Shown: one piece after another, positions 1 to 4,997 of the stretch
Numbering within the stretch: position 1 is the stretch's first letter
How the letters are laid out: the number at the start of each line of letters is the position of its first letter
Assembly (NCBI GenBank): GCA_021817915.1
Contig: JAKAFV010000008.1
Span: 1 to 9,791 of the forward strand
Source of the DNA: a bacterium
GTDB taxonomy: Bacteria > Patescibacteriota > Minisyncoccia > UBA6257 > UBA9933
Length of the DNA stretch: 9,791 bases
Reading direction: 5' to 3'
The notes under the pieces: generated by a model
What the model saw: only the letters and a program-made list of their open reading frames with translations
What the model was told of the DNA's origin: nothing
Databases searched by the model: none
Position numbers and translations under genes: made by a program

Positions 1-1
1 G

Positions 2-661
2 CTTGGCACCAATCTTACCCTGTTGCCCCTTGATTATGGCGACACATCCTTAGTCGGCTATTGGAAGTTTGATGAAGGTTCTGGAACTACGGCGTATGAC
101 GCGTCAGGGCATGGGAATAATGGGACATGGTATGGAGCACAAGCCGGAAGTAGCGGCTATTATTCTACGGGTAAAGTAGGGTCGTGGACAGGATTTTTCG
201 ATGGAAGTACTGACTATAGCAGTAGTCCAAATTCAAGCCTAAGCGGCGGCGCGGCTATTTCTATAGCTGCGTGGGTTAACCAGAACTCATCTCCAATTAC
301 TTGGACGCAGATAGCTGGAGGAAATGGTGGAGCATTATATATCAATTCAACAAATGTGGTTCGGTTTCAGCTAGCCATAGGAGGAGAAGCCCAAATTACA
401 GATTCTAATACAACCAATAGTCAGTGGTTATTTTTTGTGGGCACTTGGCAGAATGGTCAACCACTTAAAATTTATAAAAATGGTAATTTGGCATCAAACT
501 CTGGAAATATTAGTGGTGCACTAGGTACGTTTAGCGCGATTACGATTGGGTTATACTCGGGAAATAATTATTTTAACGGCCTTATCGACGACGTTCGTAT
601 TTACAACCGCGCTCTCTCCGCCGCCGAGATTTTAGCGCTTTACAAAGCAACAAATAAATAG
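2..661 (+). CDS. LamG/concanavalin A-like surface protein, 3' part
   Basis: The reading frame is open to the left window edge, so this is the C-terminal 219 residues of a longer protein; the TTG at 23 is probably internal. The segment is one LamG/laminin-G-like jelly-roll domain. It starts at LVGYWKFDEGSGTTAYDASG with the usual HGNNG turn, and ends with the LIDDVRIYNRALSAAEI signature and a short KATNK tail. Asn, Ser, Gly and aromatic residues dominate, as in secreted beta-sandwich domains. Such domains bind carbohydrate or other ligands at the cell surface, and in Parcubacteria they sit at the C-terminus of large secreted or pilin-like proteins. No signal peptide or anchor can be judged because the N-terminus is missing. 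No terminator with a U-run follows; the nearest hairpin is the palindrome about 56 nt downstream. The domain call is firm; the ligand and role are unknown. Confidence 0.88.
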   Translation, partial: LGTNLTLLPLDYGDTSLVGYWKFDEGSGTTAYDASGHGNNGTWYGAQAGSSGYYSTGKVGSWTGFFDGSTDYSSSPNSSLSGGAAISIAAWVNQNSSPITWTQIAGGNGGALYINSTNVVRFQLAIGGEAQITDSNTTNSQWLFFVGTWQNGQPLKIYKNGNLASNSGNISGALGTFSAITIGLYSGNNYFNGLIDDVRIYNRALSAAEILALYKATNK

Positions 662-716
662 AACGCGCCTTGTCCCTTAAGTCACTCTCAAATTCTCAAA
701 ACTAATATTAACATCA

Positions 717-758
717 ATAAAACATAGTGTTGTGATATATCACAGCGCTATGTTTTAT
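717..758. repeat. 42-bp palindrome upstream of the TrpR-like gene, sharing its core with 1224-1257
   Basis: The sequence is symmetric about position 737/738 with 19 of 21 pairs matching; the two exceptions (728/747 and 730/745) would be G-U pairs in a plus-strand RNA. The centre is TGTGATATATCACA. The right half, TGTGATATATCACAGCGCT, is identical to the palindrome at 1234-1252. It lies where a -35 box would be, just before an extended -10 at 758-766, so a repressor bound here should block transcription of the TrpR-like gene. It could instead be a 3' hairpin of the LamG transcript, although no U-run follows it. Confidence 0.8.
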
Positions 759-766
759 GATATAAT
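758..766 (+). promoter_or_regulatory. Extended -10 promoter, leaderless-type start for the TrpR-like gene
   Basis: The sequence TGATATAAT is a perfect extended -10 (TGn-TATAAT). TATAAT ends at 766 and the ATG is at 773, so transcription is expected to begin at or next to the start codon. No convincing -35 hexamer lies 16-18 bp upstream; that place is taken by the palindrome. There is no Shine-Dalgarno sequence, which fits leaderless translation. Confidence 0.65.
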
Positions 767-772
767 TCCCTT

Positions 773-1189
773 ATGAATAAAAATTTAGAAAACATAAAAA
801 ATTTGCCCTTATTGAAAAATTATCCTTCGCGAAAAGAATGGGAAGCTGCCTGTTGGCGGCAAATTTCAAAATCTGAACAATTATTAAATTTATCTACGAC
901 ATCGGAAGAACGCCATGATTTAGTTATGCGCATTGCCGCCATAAGCGGCTTAATATCCGGCAAAAGCTATAGAAAAATAAGTGAAGAATTTTTTATTTCC
1001 ACGCAAACAGTAAGATCCGCTAAAAAAGCGTTAGAAGACCGCAATTATAGAAGTTATTCCGAAAGAGGCAAAACTCAAAGAAAAAAGAAAGTTTATAGCT
1101 CCGGACCAAAACAGAAATCTAATCATAAATGGCGCGAAGGTAAATGGGCGCACCGCACGAAATATGGAACCGTTTATATGCCTTATTAA
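773..1189 (+). CDS. TrpR/YerC-like helix-turn-helix DNA-binding protein
   Basis: A basic 138-residue protein. Residues 46-90 match the TrpR-superfamily fold: a helix around ERHDLVMRIAAISGLISGK, then YRKISEEFFISTQTVRSAKKAL, where ISEEFF is the first HTH helix and STQTVRSAKKAL the recognition helix. The family includes the tryptophan repressor and YerC/YecD-type proteins; the ligand here cannot be predicted. Unlike TrpR, it carries a long basic tail (about 91-138) with KKK, GPKQK and HRTK patches that could add DNA or RNA contacts. The ATG at 773 is chosen because an extended -10 ends six bases before it and no ribosome-binding site is present. Near-identical palindromes flank the gene on both sides, suggesting autoregulation or that gene and palindromes travel together. 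The HTH call is good; the target is inferred. Confidence 0.75.
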   Translation: MNKNLENIKNLPLLKNYPSRKEWEAACWRQISKSEQLLNLSTTSEERHDLVMRIAAISGLISGKSYRKISEEFFISTQTVRSAKKALEDRNYRSYSERGKTQRKKKVYSSGPKQKSNHKWREGKWAHRTKYGTVYMPY

Positions 1190-1223
1190 AAAAGTTAAGT
1201 TTATTAATTATTAAATTGGGCAA

Positions 1224-1257
1224 AAATAAGCGCTGTGATATATCACAGCGCTTATTT
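1224..1257. repeat. Perfect 34-bp palindrome downstream of the TrpR-like gene
   Basis: All 17 base pairs match about the centre 1240/1241. The core AGCGCTGTGATATATCAC and its continuation match the palindrome at 717-758 at 22 of 24 positions (726-749 against 1229-1252), while the outer arms differ in sequence but stay self-complementary. It begins 34 nt after the stop codon of the TrpR-like gene. It may be a second operator, a 3' hairpin or terminator (the following bases are only moderately T-rich), or a mobile-unit boundary. Confidence 0.8.
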
Positions 1258-1273
1258 AAATTGATTAATCGCA

Positions 1274-1293
1274 TACTATGACTAGTCATAGTA
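1274..1293. promoter_or_regulatory. 20-bp perfect palindrome upstream of the tsaE promoter
   Basis: The sequence TACTATGACTAGTCATAGTA reads the same on both strands and is centred on CTAG. It lies 30 bp upstream of the proposed tsaE -35 box and 16 bp after the preceding palindrome. Its length and perfect symmetry suggest a binding site for a dimeric protein. CTAG-centred half sites are known for TrpR operators, but a link to the neighbouring TrpR-like protein is only a guess. Confidence 0.5.
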
Positions 1294-1322
1294 AAAATAT
1301 TATATGGCCACATGATAGATAC

Positions 1323-1351
1323 TTGTTTTGGCTGCCGCGGGCAGTTATAAT
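1323..1351 (+). promoter_or_regulatory. tsaE promoter, leaderless-type
   Basis: A -35 box TTGTTT (1323-1328) and a consensus -10 TATAAT (1346-1351) are separated by exactly 17 bp. The spacer holds a small dyad (CTGCC at 1332-1336 and GGCAG at 1340-1344). The -10 ends six bases before the ATG at 1358, the same spacing as in the TrpR-like gene. This rules out the upstream TTG at 1328 as the start, because it would lie at the -35 box. Confidence 0.7.
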
Positions 1352-1357
1352 TTTTTA

Positions 1358-1858
1358 ATGGAATTTAAGACAACTTCTTCGGCGCAGACAAAAAAAATCG
1401 CCGGGCTTTTGGCAAAAGAAATTTTGGCGTCCCCTTCTCGCGCTCGCAACGCCTTGGTTTTAGCTTTGGTTGGCGATCTGGGTGGTGGAAAAACAACTTT
1501 TACCCAGGGGTTTTTGCGCGGGCTTGGAATTAAAAATAAAATTACCAGTCCGACGTTTGTAATCGCGAAGAACTATAAACTTAAAACTTGGAACTTGAAA
1601 CCTGAGGCTCAAAAATACAAACATGCCTGGCATTTTGATTGCTACCGCATACGAAAGCCAGCGGAACTTTTTAGTTTGGGCTTTAGAGAAATTTTAGCCG
1701 ACCCGCAGAATATTGTTTTAATAGAATGGCCTGAAGTTATTAAAAAGGTTTTGCCTAAAAACGCGGTTTGGATAAAATTTGAGCACGGGGATAAGGAAAA
1801 TACTAGAACGATAAAAATAAATAAATTCGTATATTTGTACAAATTAGTTATTCGGTGA
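1358..1858 (+). CDS. tsaE: tRNA threonylcarbamoyladenosine biosynthesis ATPase TsaE
   Basis: A 166-residue P-loop ATPase that works with TsaB and TsaD to transfer threonylcarbamoyl to A37 of ANN-decoding tRNAs in the cytoplasm. The Walker A motif is GDLGGGKTT (39-47), followed by the family motifs SPTF (64-67), HFDCYR (92-97) and IEWPE (122-126). The order and spacing are those of TsaE, except that the segment between SPTF and HFDCYR is about ten residues longer than in E. coli TsaE and rich in Lys, Thr and Trp (about 75-90). The start at 1358 is set by the promoter six bases upstream; a TTG at 1328 would add an unlikely N-terminal extension. The gene converges on yraN with a single base between the two stop codons, leaving no room for a terminator. 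The tRNA-Ile in this window (anticodon UAU, reading AUA) would be a substrate type for the pathway. Confidence 0.95.
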   Translation: MEFKTTSSAQTKKIAGLLAKEILASPSRARNALVLALVGDLGGGKTTFTQGFLRGLGIKNKITSPTFVIAKNYKLKTWNLKPEAQKYKHAWHFDCYRIRKPAELFSLGFREILADPQNIVLIEWPEVIKKVLPKNAVWIKFEHGDKENTRTIKINKFVYLYKLVIR

Positions 1859-1859
1859 T

Positions 1860-2237
1860 TTAAATATTTTCATAATGTTTAATATCGCAATTTTTGTATG
1901 AATTTGTCAAGGGATTAAGCGTGATAGCTATCAAATCAATTCTCCATCCCTTTTTATCGTCAATTAAGTTTTGATAATGGCCGGCATACAAGCTGGCAGT
2001 TCTTTTTAATTTTTCAAGTTTTGAATTTGTTAGGTTGTCTTCGGGTTTGATGTTTGGGTTTTGCGACAGAGTTTTAACTTCCACAAAGACCAGGGTTTTA
2101 TCCGGCGCTTTGGCAATGATGTCCAGCTCGCCCCATTTCTGCCGGTAGTTCCGTTCAATGATCTTATATTTCTTATCCACAAGATATTCGCAGGCGATAT
2201 CTTCGCCAAGCTGGCCGGTTTGGGATTTGATATTCAT
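1860..2237 (-). CDS. yraN: YraN / UPF0102 family endonuclease-like protein
   Basis: A 125-residue protein, full length for UPF0102. It begins GQLGEDIACEYLVDKKYKII, continues with ERNYRQKWGELDIIAK, and has the FVEVKTL strand at 51-57. The pattern GELD (36-39) plus EVK (53-55) is the PD-(D/E)XK core that places the family in the restriction-endonuclease-like fold. Its cellular role is poorly defined; a part in DNA processing is generally assumed. The start ATG (2235-2237 on the plus strand) sits within 20 bp of the divergent LAGLIDADG gene, so the two genes share a promoter region; a TATAAA at 2254-2249 (minus strand) could serve as its -10. The 3' end abuts tsaE. No part looks missing. Confidence 0.93.
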   Translation of the reverse strand: MNIKSQTGQLGEDIACEYLVDKKYKIIERNYRQKWGELDIIAKAPDKTLVFVEVKTLSQNPNIKPEDNLTNSKLEKLKRTASLYAGHYQNLIDDKKGWRIDLIAITLNPLTNSYKNCDIKHYENI

Positions 2238-2248
2238 AATGTTATAAT
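2220..2248 (+). promoter_or_regulatory. Promoter of the LAGLIDADG gene, inside the start of yraN
   Basis: TTGGGA (2220-2225), a 17-bp spacer and a perfect TATAAT (2243-2248) point toward the ATG at 2257. The -35 lies within the first codons of yraN on the other strand. Only eight bases separate the -10 from the ATG, again a leaderless-type arrangement. Confidence 0.55.
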
Positions 2249-2256
2249 TTTATATT

Positions 2257-2766
2257 ATGTATGACGGAGACACAATGCGTGGAGTGTTGGTTGATAAACA
2301 CTCTGCGCCAAAAAAGAAGCTAAGTTATGAATATATCCGTGGCTTGGTTGATGGCGAAGGATGCTTCACCTTTTATCCCGGTTATAAAAATAAAAATGGC
2401 AGAAAATCAAGATTGCCAGCGTTTGTTTTGGCTATGAATGAACGAGATAAAAATCTAATAGAAATGGTTCGGGATACGCTTGGTCTAAGAAATCGGATAT
2501 ATATTAGAAAATCTTCAAATAGAGATGGGCACAAAAGAAGTGACGTCGCAGTTCTCGTGGTTAGGGAATTTGATCAATTAAAGGATATAGTTATCCCCTT
2601 TTTCTACGGAAAACTTAAGGGATATAAAGGCGAGCAGTTTACCGCTTGGTTAGAGAAAATTGGAAGCGATCCGGATGTTCCCGATAGATTTAAATCTTTA
2701 CATCGTCTTTATAAGTGGGGGATATTTGGGAAACTCCCAAAATTTACAGAAAAATTTAAAAACTAG
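2257..2766 (+). CDS. LAGLIDADG homing endonuclease (single motif)
   Basis: A 169-residue protein with one LAGLIDADG motif at 24-37 (YEYIRGLVDGEGCF); E34 is the expected metal-binding acidic residue. Further family marks are the strand of the first repeat (LPAFVLAMNERDKNLIEMV), the middle basic loop YIRKSSNRDGHK, and the C-terminal IPFFYGKLKGYKGEQFTAWLE pattern. Single-motif enzymes act as homodimers on a pseudo-palindromic DNA site. The gene is free-standing: no intron or intein is visible in neighbouring yraN. Start at 2257 is preferred because of the TATAAT eight bases upstream; an in-frame ATG at 2275 is the alternative. A 22-nt hairpin near its start (2282-2303) reappears in inverted orientation after its stop (2784-2805). 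The family call is strong; present-day activity is unknown. Confidence 0.9.
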   Translation: MYDGDTMRGVLVDKHSAPKKKLSYEYIRGLVDGEGCFTFYPGYKNKNGRKSRLPAFVLAMNERDKNLIEMVRDTLGLRNRIYIRKSSNRDGHKRSDVAVLVVREFDQLKDIVIPFFYGKLKGYKGEQFTAWLEKIGSDPDVPDRFKSLHRLYKWGIFGKLPKFTEKFKN

Positions 2767-2783
2767 CCCCTAAATTTGTTTCA

Positions 2784-2805
2784 AAGTGTTTATCGACAAA
2801 CACTT
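2784..2805 (+). terminator. Hairpin after the LAGLIDADG gene, possible weak terminator
   Basis: AAGTGTTT (2784-2791) pairs with AAACACTT (2798-2805) around a six-base loop, followed within 10-15 nt by the T-rich CTTGTTTTTGG. The stem is AT-rich, so termination would be weak. The reverse complement matches 2282-2303 at 18 of 22 positions. Confidence 0.45.
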
Positions 2806-2837
2806 CTTACTTGTTTTTGGCATAAATTTCTAAAAAA

Positions 2838-2955
2838 TGTAGTATCCATGCGATTACTCAGTAATGCGATAAAACCTACACTTTTAAAAAGTGTAGTATT
2901 CATCTGCTTATCGGGTTTTTCGGGTTTTCCTGGTTTTCGAGGTTTTGAAGGTTTC
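2838..2955. repeat. Repeat-rich spacer with palindromes and a 9-bp tandem array
   Basis: This gene-free stretch holds several short repeats. TGTAGTATCCAT (2838-2849) and TGTAGTATTCAT (2892-2903) are a direct pair. ATTACTCAGTAAT (2853-2865) is a palindrome flanked by two copies of ATGCGAT (2848-2854, 2864-2870). CTACACTTTT at 2876-2885 mirrors AAAAGTGTAG at 2887-2896. Five 9-bp units of the form NNNGGTTTT (2911-2955, the first two identical: TCGGGTTTT) complete it. I see no convincing gene here; a frame through the array reads as (Ser/Pro/Arg/Glu)-Gly-Phe triplets but has no ribosome-binding site. Confidence 0.6.
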
Positions 2956-2977
2956 TAAGAAAAGCTATTTTTTAAGT

Positions 2978-3023
2978 AAAAAAATTCACCCAAGCCATCT
3001 GATTGTTGGTGACGGCTTGGGTG
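2978..3023 (-). terminator. Intrinsic terminator of the minus-strand unknown gene
   Basis: On the minus strand CACCCAAGCC (3023-3014) pairs perfectly with GGCTTGGGTG (2996-2987) around a 17-nt loop, followed by AA and seven T. The stop codon of the gene upstream (2986-2988) lies inside the base of the stem, so hairpin and coding region overlap. Confidence 0.8.
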
Positions 3024-3444
3024 GGGGGGGTCGTTCCGACATCGTCGTATTACATGGCGGTCCGGCGATGGTCTCTGCGACGGCTTGGTGCCCGACGGGC
3101 AACTGGCTGTTTCCAGCGGCGGATTTCGCGACCACCTGGGCAGCGTAGTGTTCGAGGTTGTCGTCAACGATGTGCGTGAGCAACCGCTGTACGAGAACTT
3201 TGCCTTTGACCTCGGGCGGAATATCAACGGCTCTGAGTTTCTCGGCGATCTCCTGAAGGTGCTTCTGGGGGATGACCATCCTCCTCAGCATGTAGATCGC
3301 GGCCAGCAGCCGTCCGGTGAATATGCCTATGCATTTTTCGTCCGGACTCTCTTTTTTGTAGGCGGCCGAAAGTCCTCCAACCGCGTCCATGAAAAGATCT
3401 ACTACGACCTCGTGCGCTGGCCTCAACTTAGTGTTGCTGTTCAT
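2986..3444 (-). CDS. Unknown GC-rich protein, Shine-Dalgarno led
   Basis: A 152-residue protein I do not recognise. Residues 1-110 look like a helical soluble domain (HEVVVDLFMDAVGGLSAAYKK, GRLLAAIYMLRRM, QKHLQEIAEKLRAV, VLVQRLLTHIVDDNLEHYAAQVV). The ATG at 3444 has an excellent ribosome-binding site, AGAAAGGAG, and a TTGACT-16-TAAATA promoter about 60-85 nt upstream, so this is a real transcription unit. It differs from its neighbours: base composition is clearly GC-rich and it uses a Shine-Dalgarno site where most nearby genes are leaderless. The C-terminus is suspicious: an eight-base C-run yields RPPPPKPSP, and the last codons fall in the terminator stem. A frameshift in the homopolymer may have displaced the true stop. 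Gene confidence is good; product unknown; recent transfer is plausible. Confidence 0.7.
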   Translation of the reverse strand: MNSNTKLRPAHEVVVDLFMDAVGGLSAAYKKESPDEKCIGIFTGRLLAAIYMLRRMVIPQKHLQEIAEKLRAVDIPPEVKGKVLVQRLLTHIVDDNLEHYAAQVVAKSAAGNSQLPVGHQAVAETIAGPPCNTTMSERPPPPKPSPTIRWLG

Positions 3445-3478
3445 AATAGACGATCTCCTTTCTTGGAAGGTTCAAATT

Positions 3479-3529
3479 TCATCCGTAATTGGATGATGCC
3501 GTATTTAAACATGCGTGCTAAAAAGTCAA
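3479..3529 (-). promoter_or_regulatory. Promoter and leader hairpin of the GC-rich unknown gene
   Basis: On the minus strand TTGACT (3529-3524) and TAAATA (3507-3502) are 16 bp apart. Transcription should start near 3495, giving a leader of about 50 nt with an AGAAAGGAG ribosome-binding site. A small stem, TCATCC/GGATGA with a six-base loop (3479-3496), lies at the expected 5' end of the RNA. Confidence 0.6.
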
Positions 3530-3531
3530 AC

Positions 3532-3560
3532 TTGTTTTTTGAATTAAGCTTTGCTATTTT
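3532..3560 (+). promoter_or_regulatory. Possible promoter of the lytic transglycosylase
   Basis: TTGTTT (3532-3537), a 17-bp spacer and TATTTT (3555-3560) point toward the gene at 3622. An overlapping alternative is TTGAAT (3539-3544) with TAAATT (3561-3566). Either is divergent from, and only a few bases from, the -35 of the minus-strand gene. The AT-rich context makes chance matches likely. Confidence 0.35.
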
Positions 3561-3621
3561 TAAATTAGGCAATAAATAAAAATCGAAACTTAAAAAATAA
3601 AAAAGAAAGGATGGTGGGTTT

Positions 3622-4416
3622 ATGAAAAGATTAGCGTTTGTTATTCTGGTTATATTGATGGCGCTTTTCTCTTTTTCATTGGTTTGTGTTTGGGAGGCCA
3701 AGGGAAGCGAATTTTCTGGAATCGGCGATAAGCTGGCGAAAAAGCTTTTGGGCGAAATCGGAAAGCCGGAAATTGAGAGAATTCTTTCTGACCCGCGAGT
3801 CGCTTTACAGCCGGAGCTTTTGAAAAAGCTGGACGCAAAAGGGAAGCGGTTCAGTTATTTCGGCCCAGAGTTCGGATTGCTGAATTTTCTTTCGCTGTGG
3901 CGGGGGAAAAACGTTTTGAAAAGCAACGGCGAGATTTTCTCCAAAATTGAAAAACAGTATGGGGTTGAAAAGGAAGCATTGGCGGCGATTTTCCGGATAG
4001 AAACAAACTTCGGCGAAAACATTGGCAAACACCGGACATTCAACGCCTTGCTGACATTCTCGGTTTTGAAAAATCGCAGGTCGGAGTGGGCGGAAAAAGA
4101 ATTGGCGAATTTGCTTTTACTCAGCTCCCGGAACAAGTTGGATGTTTTGGGCATTCATGGTTCGTGGGCCGGCGCGTTTGGACTGTGCCAATTCATGCCA
4201 TCTTCATTTCTGGAATTCGCGGCAGACGGAAATGGCGATGGAAGAGTGGATCTGTTCCGGTTTGACGATGCCATGGCTAGCGCGGCGAATTATCTCAAGC
4301 GCCATGGTTGGAAAAACGGCGACATTGAGAAAAGAAAGAAGGCGGTCTTTGCCTATAATCGCAGCGACGAATACGTGAAAGCCGTTTTGGCCTACGCCGA
4401 GGCGGTTAAGAGGTGA
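3622..4416 (+). CDS. MltB-type lytic murein transglycosylase (SLT_2 family), secreted
   Basis: A 264-residue enzyme expected to cleave the MurNAc-GlcNAc bond of peptidoglycan with 1,6-anhydro product formation. Residues 1-28 are a signal peptide or membrane anchor (KR, then AFVILVILMALFSFSLVCV); the Cys at 22 is not in a good lipobox. The catalytic region is GVEKEALAAIFRIETNFGENIGKH (written here by position 114-137), with E127 the predicted acid catalyst. It is followed by GSWAGAFGLCQFMPSSF (180-196), an EF-hand-like loop DGNGDGRVDLFRFDD (202-216), ANYLKRHGW and the end motif YNRSDEYVKAVLAYA. These match Slt35/MltB in order; the protein is short because the usual N-terminal region is reduced. 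AGAAAGGA about 10 nt before the ATG is its ribosome-binding site. A strong terminator follows, so it is a single-gene unit. Composition is somewhat GC-richer than the neighbours. Confidence 0.92.
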   Translation: MKRLAFVILVILMALFSFSLVCVWEAKGSEFSGIGDKLAKKLLGEIGKPEIERILSDPRVALQPELLKKLDAKGKRFSYFGPEFGLLNFLSLWRGKNVLKSNGEIFSKIEKQYGVEKEALAAIFRIETNFGENIGKHRTFNALLTFSVLKNRRSEWAEKELANLLLLSSRNKLDVLGIHGSWAGAFGLCQFMPSSFLEFAADGNGDGRVDLFRFDDAMASAANYLKRHGWKNGDIEKRKKAVFAYNRSDEYVKAVLAYAEAVKR

Positions 4417-4445
4417 TAATCGTAACTCACAATTTACGACATAGA

Positions 4446-4486
4446 CGGCCCGCTGCAGGAATGAGCGGGCCGGTTTTTTATTTTTC
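4446..4486 (+). terminator. Intrinsic terminator of the lytic transglycosylase gene
   Basis: CGGCCCGCT (4446-4454) pairs with AGCGGGCCG (4464-4472) around a nine-base loop, followed by GTTTTTTATTTTT. It lies 29 nt after the stop codon and directly before the next promoter's -35 box. Confidence 0.92.
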
Positions 4487-4487
4487 T

Positions 4488-4516
4488 TTGACATAAAAAT
4501 TTTAATAGCTTATGAT
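4488..4516 (+). promoter_or_regulatory. Strong promoter of the small cysteine-rich gene
   Basis: A consensus -35 TTGACA (4488-4493), a 17-bp spacer and TATGAT (4511-4516) start transcription near 4523, giving a leader of about 50 nt. The -35 follows the T-run of the preceding terminator by one base. Confidence 0.8.
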
Positions 4517-4575
4517 TAAAAAATCAGATCGGTGATAGTCGTAGCCGCAGAATAATTAATTTGAAAAATAAAGAT

Positions 4576-4731
4576 ATGGAATGTAAATGCCCGAAATGCG
4601 GTTTTACCGCCGAGCAAGAAGGCGAATGCGTTTGCCCAACTTGCAGTGTTCCAGCCACTGAAGAAAAAGAAGAAGTCGCTTCTCCTGAAGCCGCCCCTTC
4701 TGAATCTCAGGAACCGGAAGCTACAGTTTAA
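4576..4731 (+). CDS. 51-residue zinc-ribbon-like protein with acidic tail
   Basis: A very small protein, MECKCPKCGFTAEQEGECVC then PTCS, with two clusters of three cysteines (C3, C5, C8 and C18, C20, C23). The CPKCG and CPTC knuckles are typical of zinc-ribbon or rubredoxin-like metal sites, so one bound Zn or Fe is expected. Residues 26-51 form a low-complexity tail rich in Glu, Pro, Ala and Ser. No function can be assigned; small ribbons of this kind bind nucleic acid or protein partners, or carry metal. The ATG at 4576 has only a weak AAAG upstream. A textbook promoter (TTGACA-17-TATGAT) and a textbook terminator bracket exactly this frame, which is the main reason to accept so short a gene. 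Confidence 0.8.
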   Translation: MECKCPKCGFTAEQEGECVCPTCSVPATEEKEEVASPEAAPSESQEPEATV

Positions 4732-4736
4732 AAATT

Positions 4737-4766
4737 AAAATCCGCCCCGAAATGGGCGGATTTTTT
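4737..4766 (+). terminator. Intrinsic terminator of the small cysteine-rich gene
   Basis: AAAATCCGCCC (4737-4747) pairs with GGGCGGATTTT (4754-4764) around CGAAAT, with a run of six T. The flanking A-run makes it usable in both directions, although nothing on the minus strand needs it. Confidence 0.92.
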
Positions 4767-4997
4767 GTTGCGAGAAATTTATATATTGCGCTTCTGAAAT
4801 TGTCTAATCTAATAAGAAATAGGGAAATCTTATAAAACATTACGCGTTTTTTGCGGCAATTTTATCTCGTGGGCATTTTAAACAAAAAAATTAGAAAAGG
4901 CAGTTAATAAAAATAACAGAGAAAACGACAGGAGAATAAATAAAATGCTTTTTAGCGGAGATTTTTAATGAGAATTATTATAATTATGACGCAAGGC
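4767..4997. other. AT-rich spacer without a supported gene
   Basis: No frame of useful length and no known RNA is visible. Near its end two micro-frames overlap by one base (TAATG): 4945-4968 (seven residues, MLFSGDF) with AGGAGA nine bases upstream, and 4968-5012 (14 residues) with GGAG seven bases upstream. They may be chance or a leader peptide pair; no promoter in front of them is convincing. Confidence 0.4.

Noticed and set aside
731..744. CRP- or FNR-like operator TGTGATATATCACA
   Set aside because: CRP sites need TGTGA-N6-TCACA and this has four central bases; FNR sites read TTGAT-N4-ATCAA. No CRP/FNR gene is in the window, so I kept it as an unassigned palindrome.
2776..2958. 60-residue plus-strand frame ending in XGF repeats
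   Set aside because: It starts at TTG without a ribosome-binding site and runs through palindromes and a tandem array, with no domain-like sequence.
3085..3579. Long plus-strand frame opposite the GC-rich gene
   Set aside because: It is antisense to a gene with a good promoter, ribosome-binding site and terminator, and has no signals of its own; high GC lengthens chance frames.
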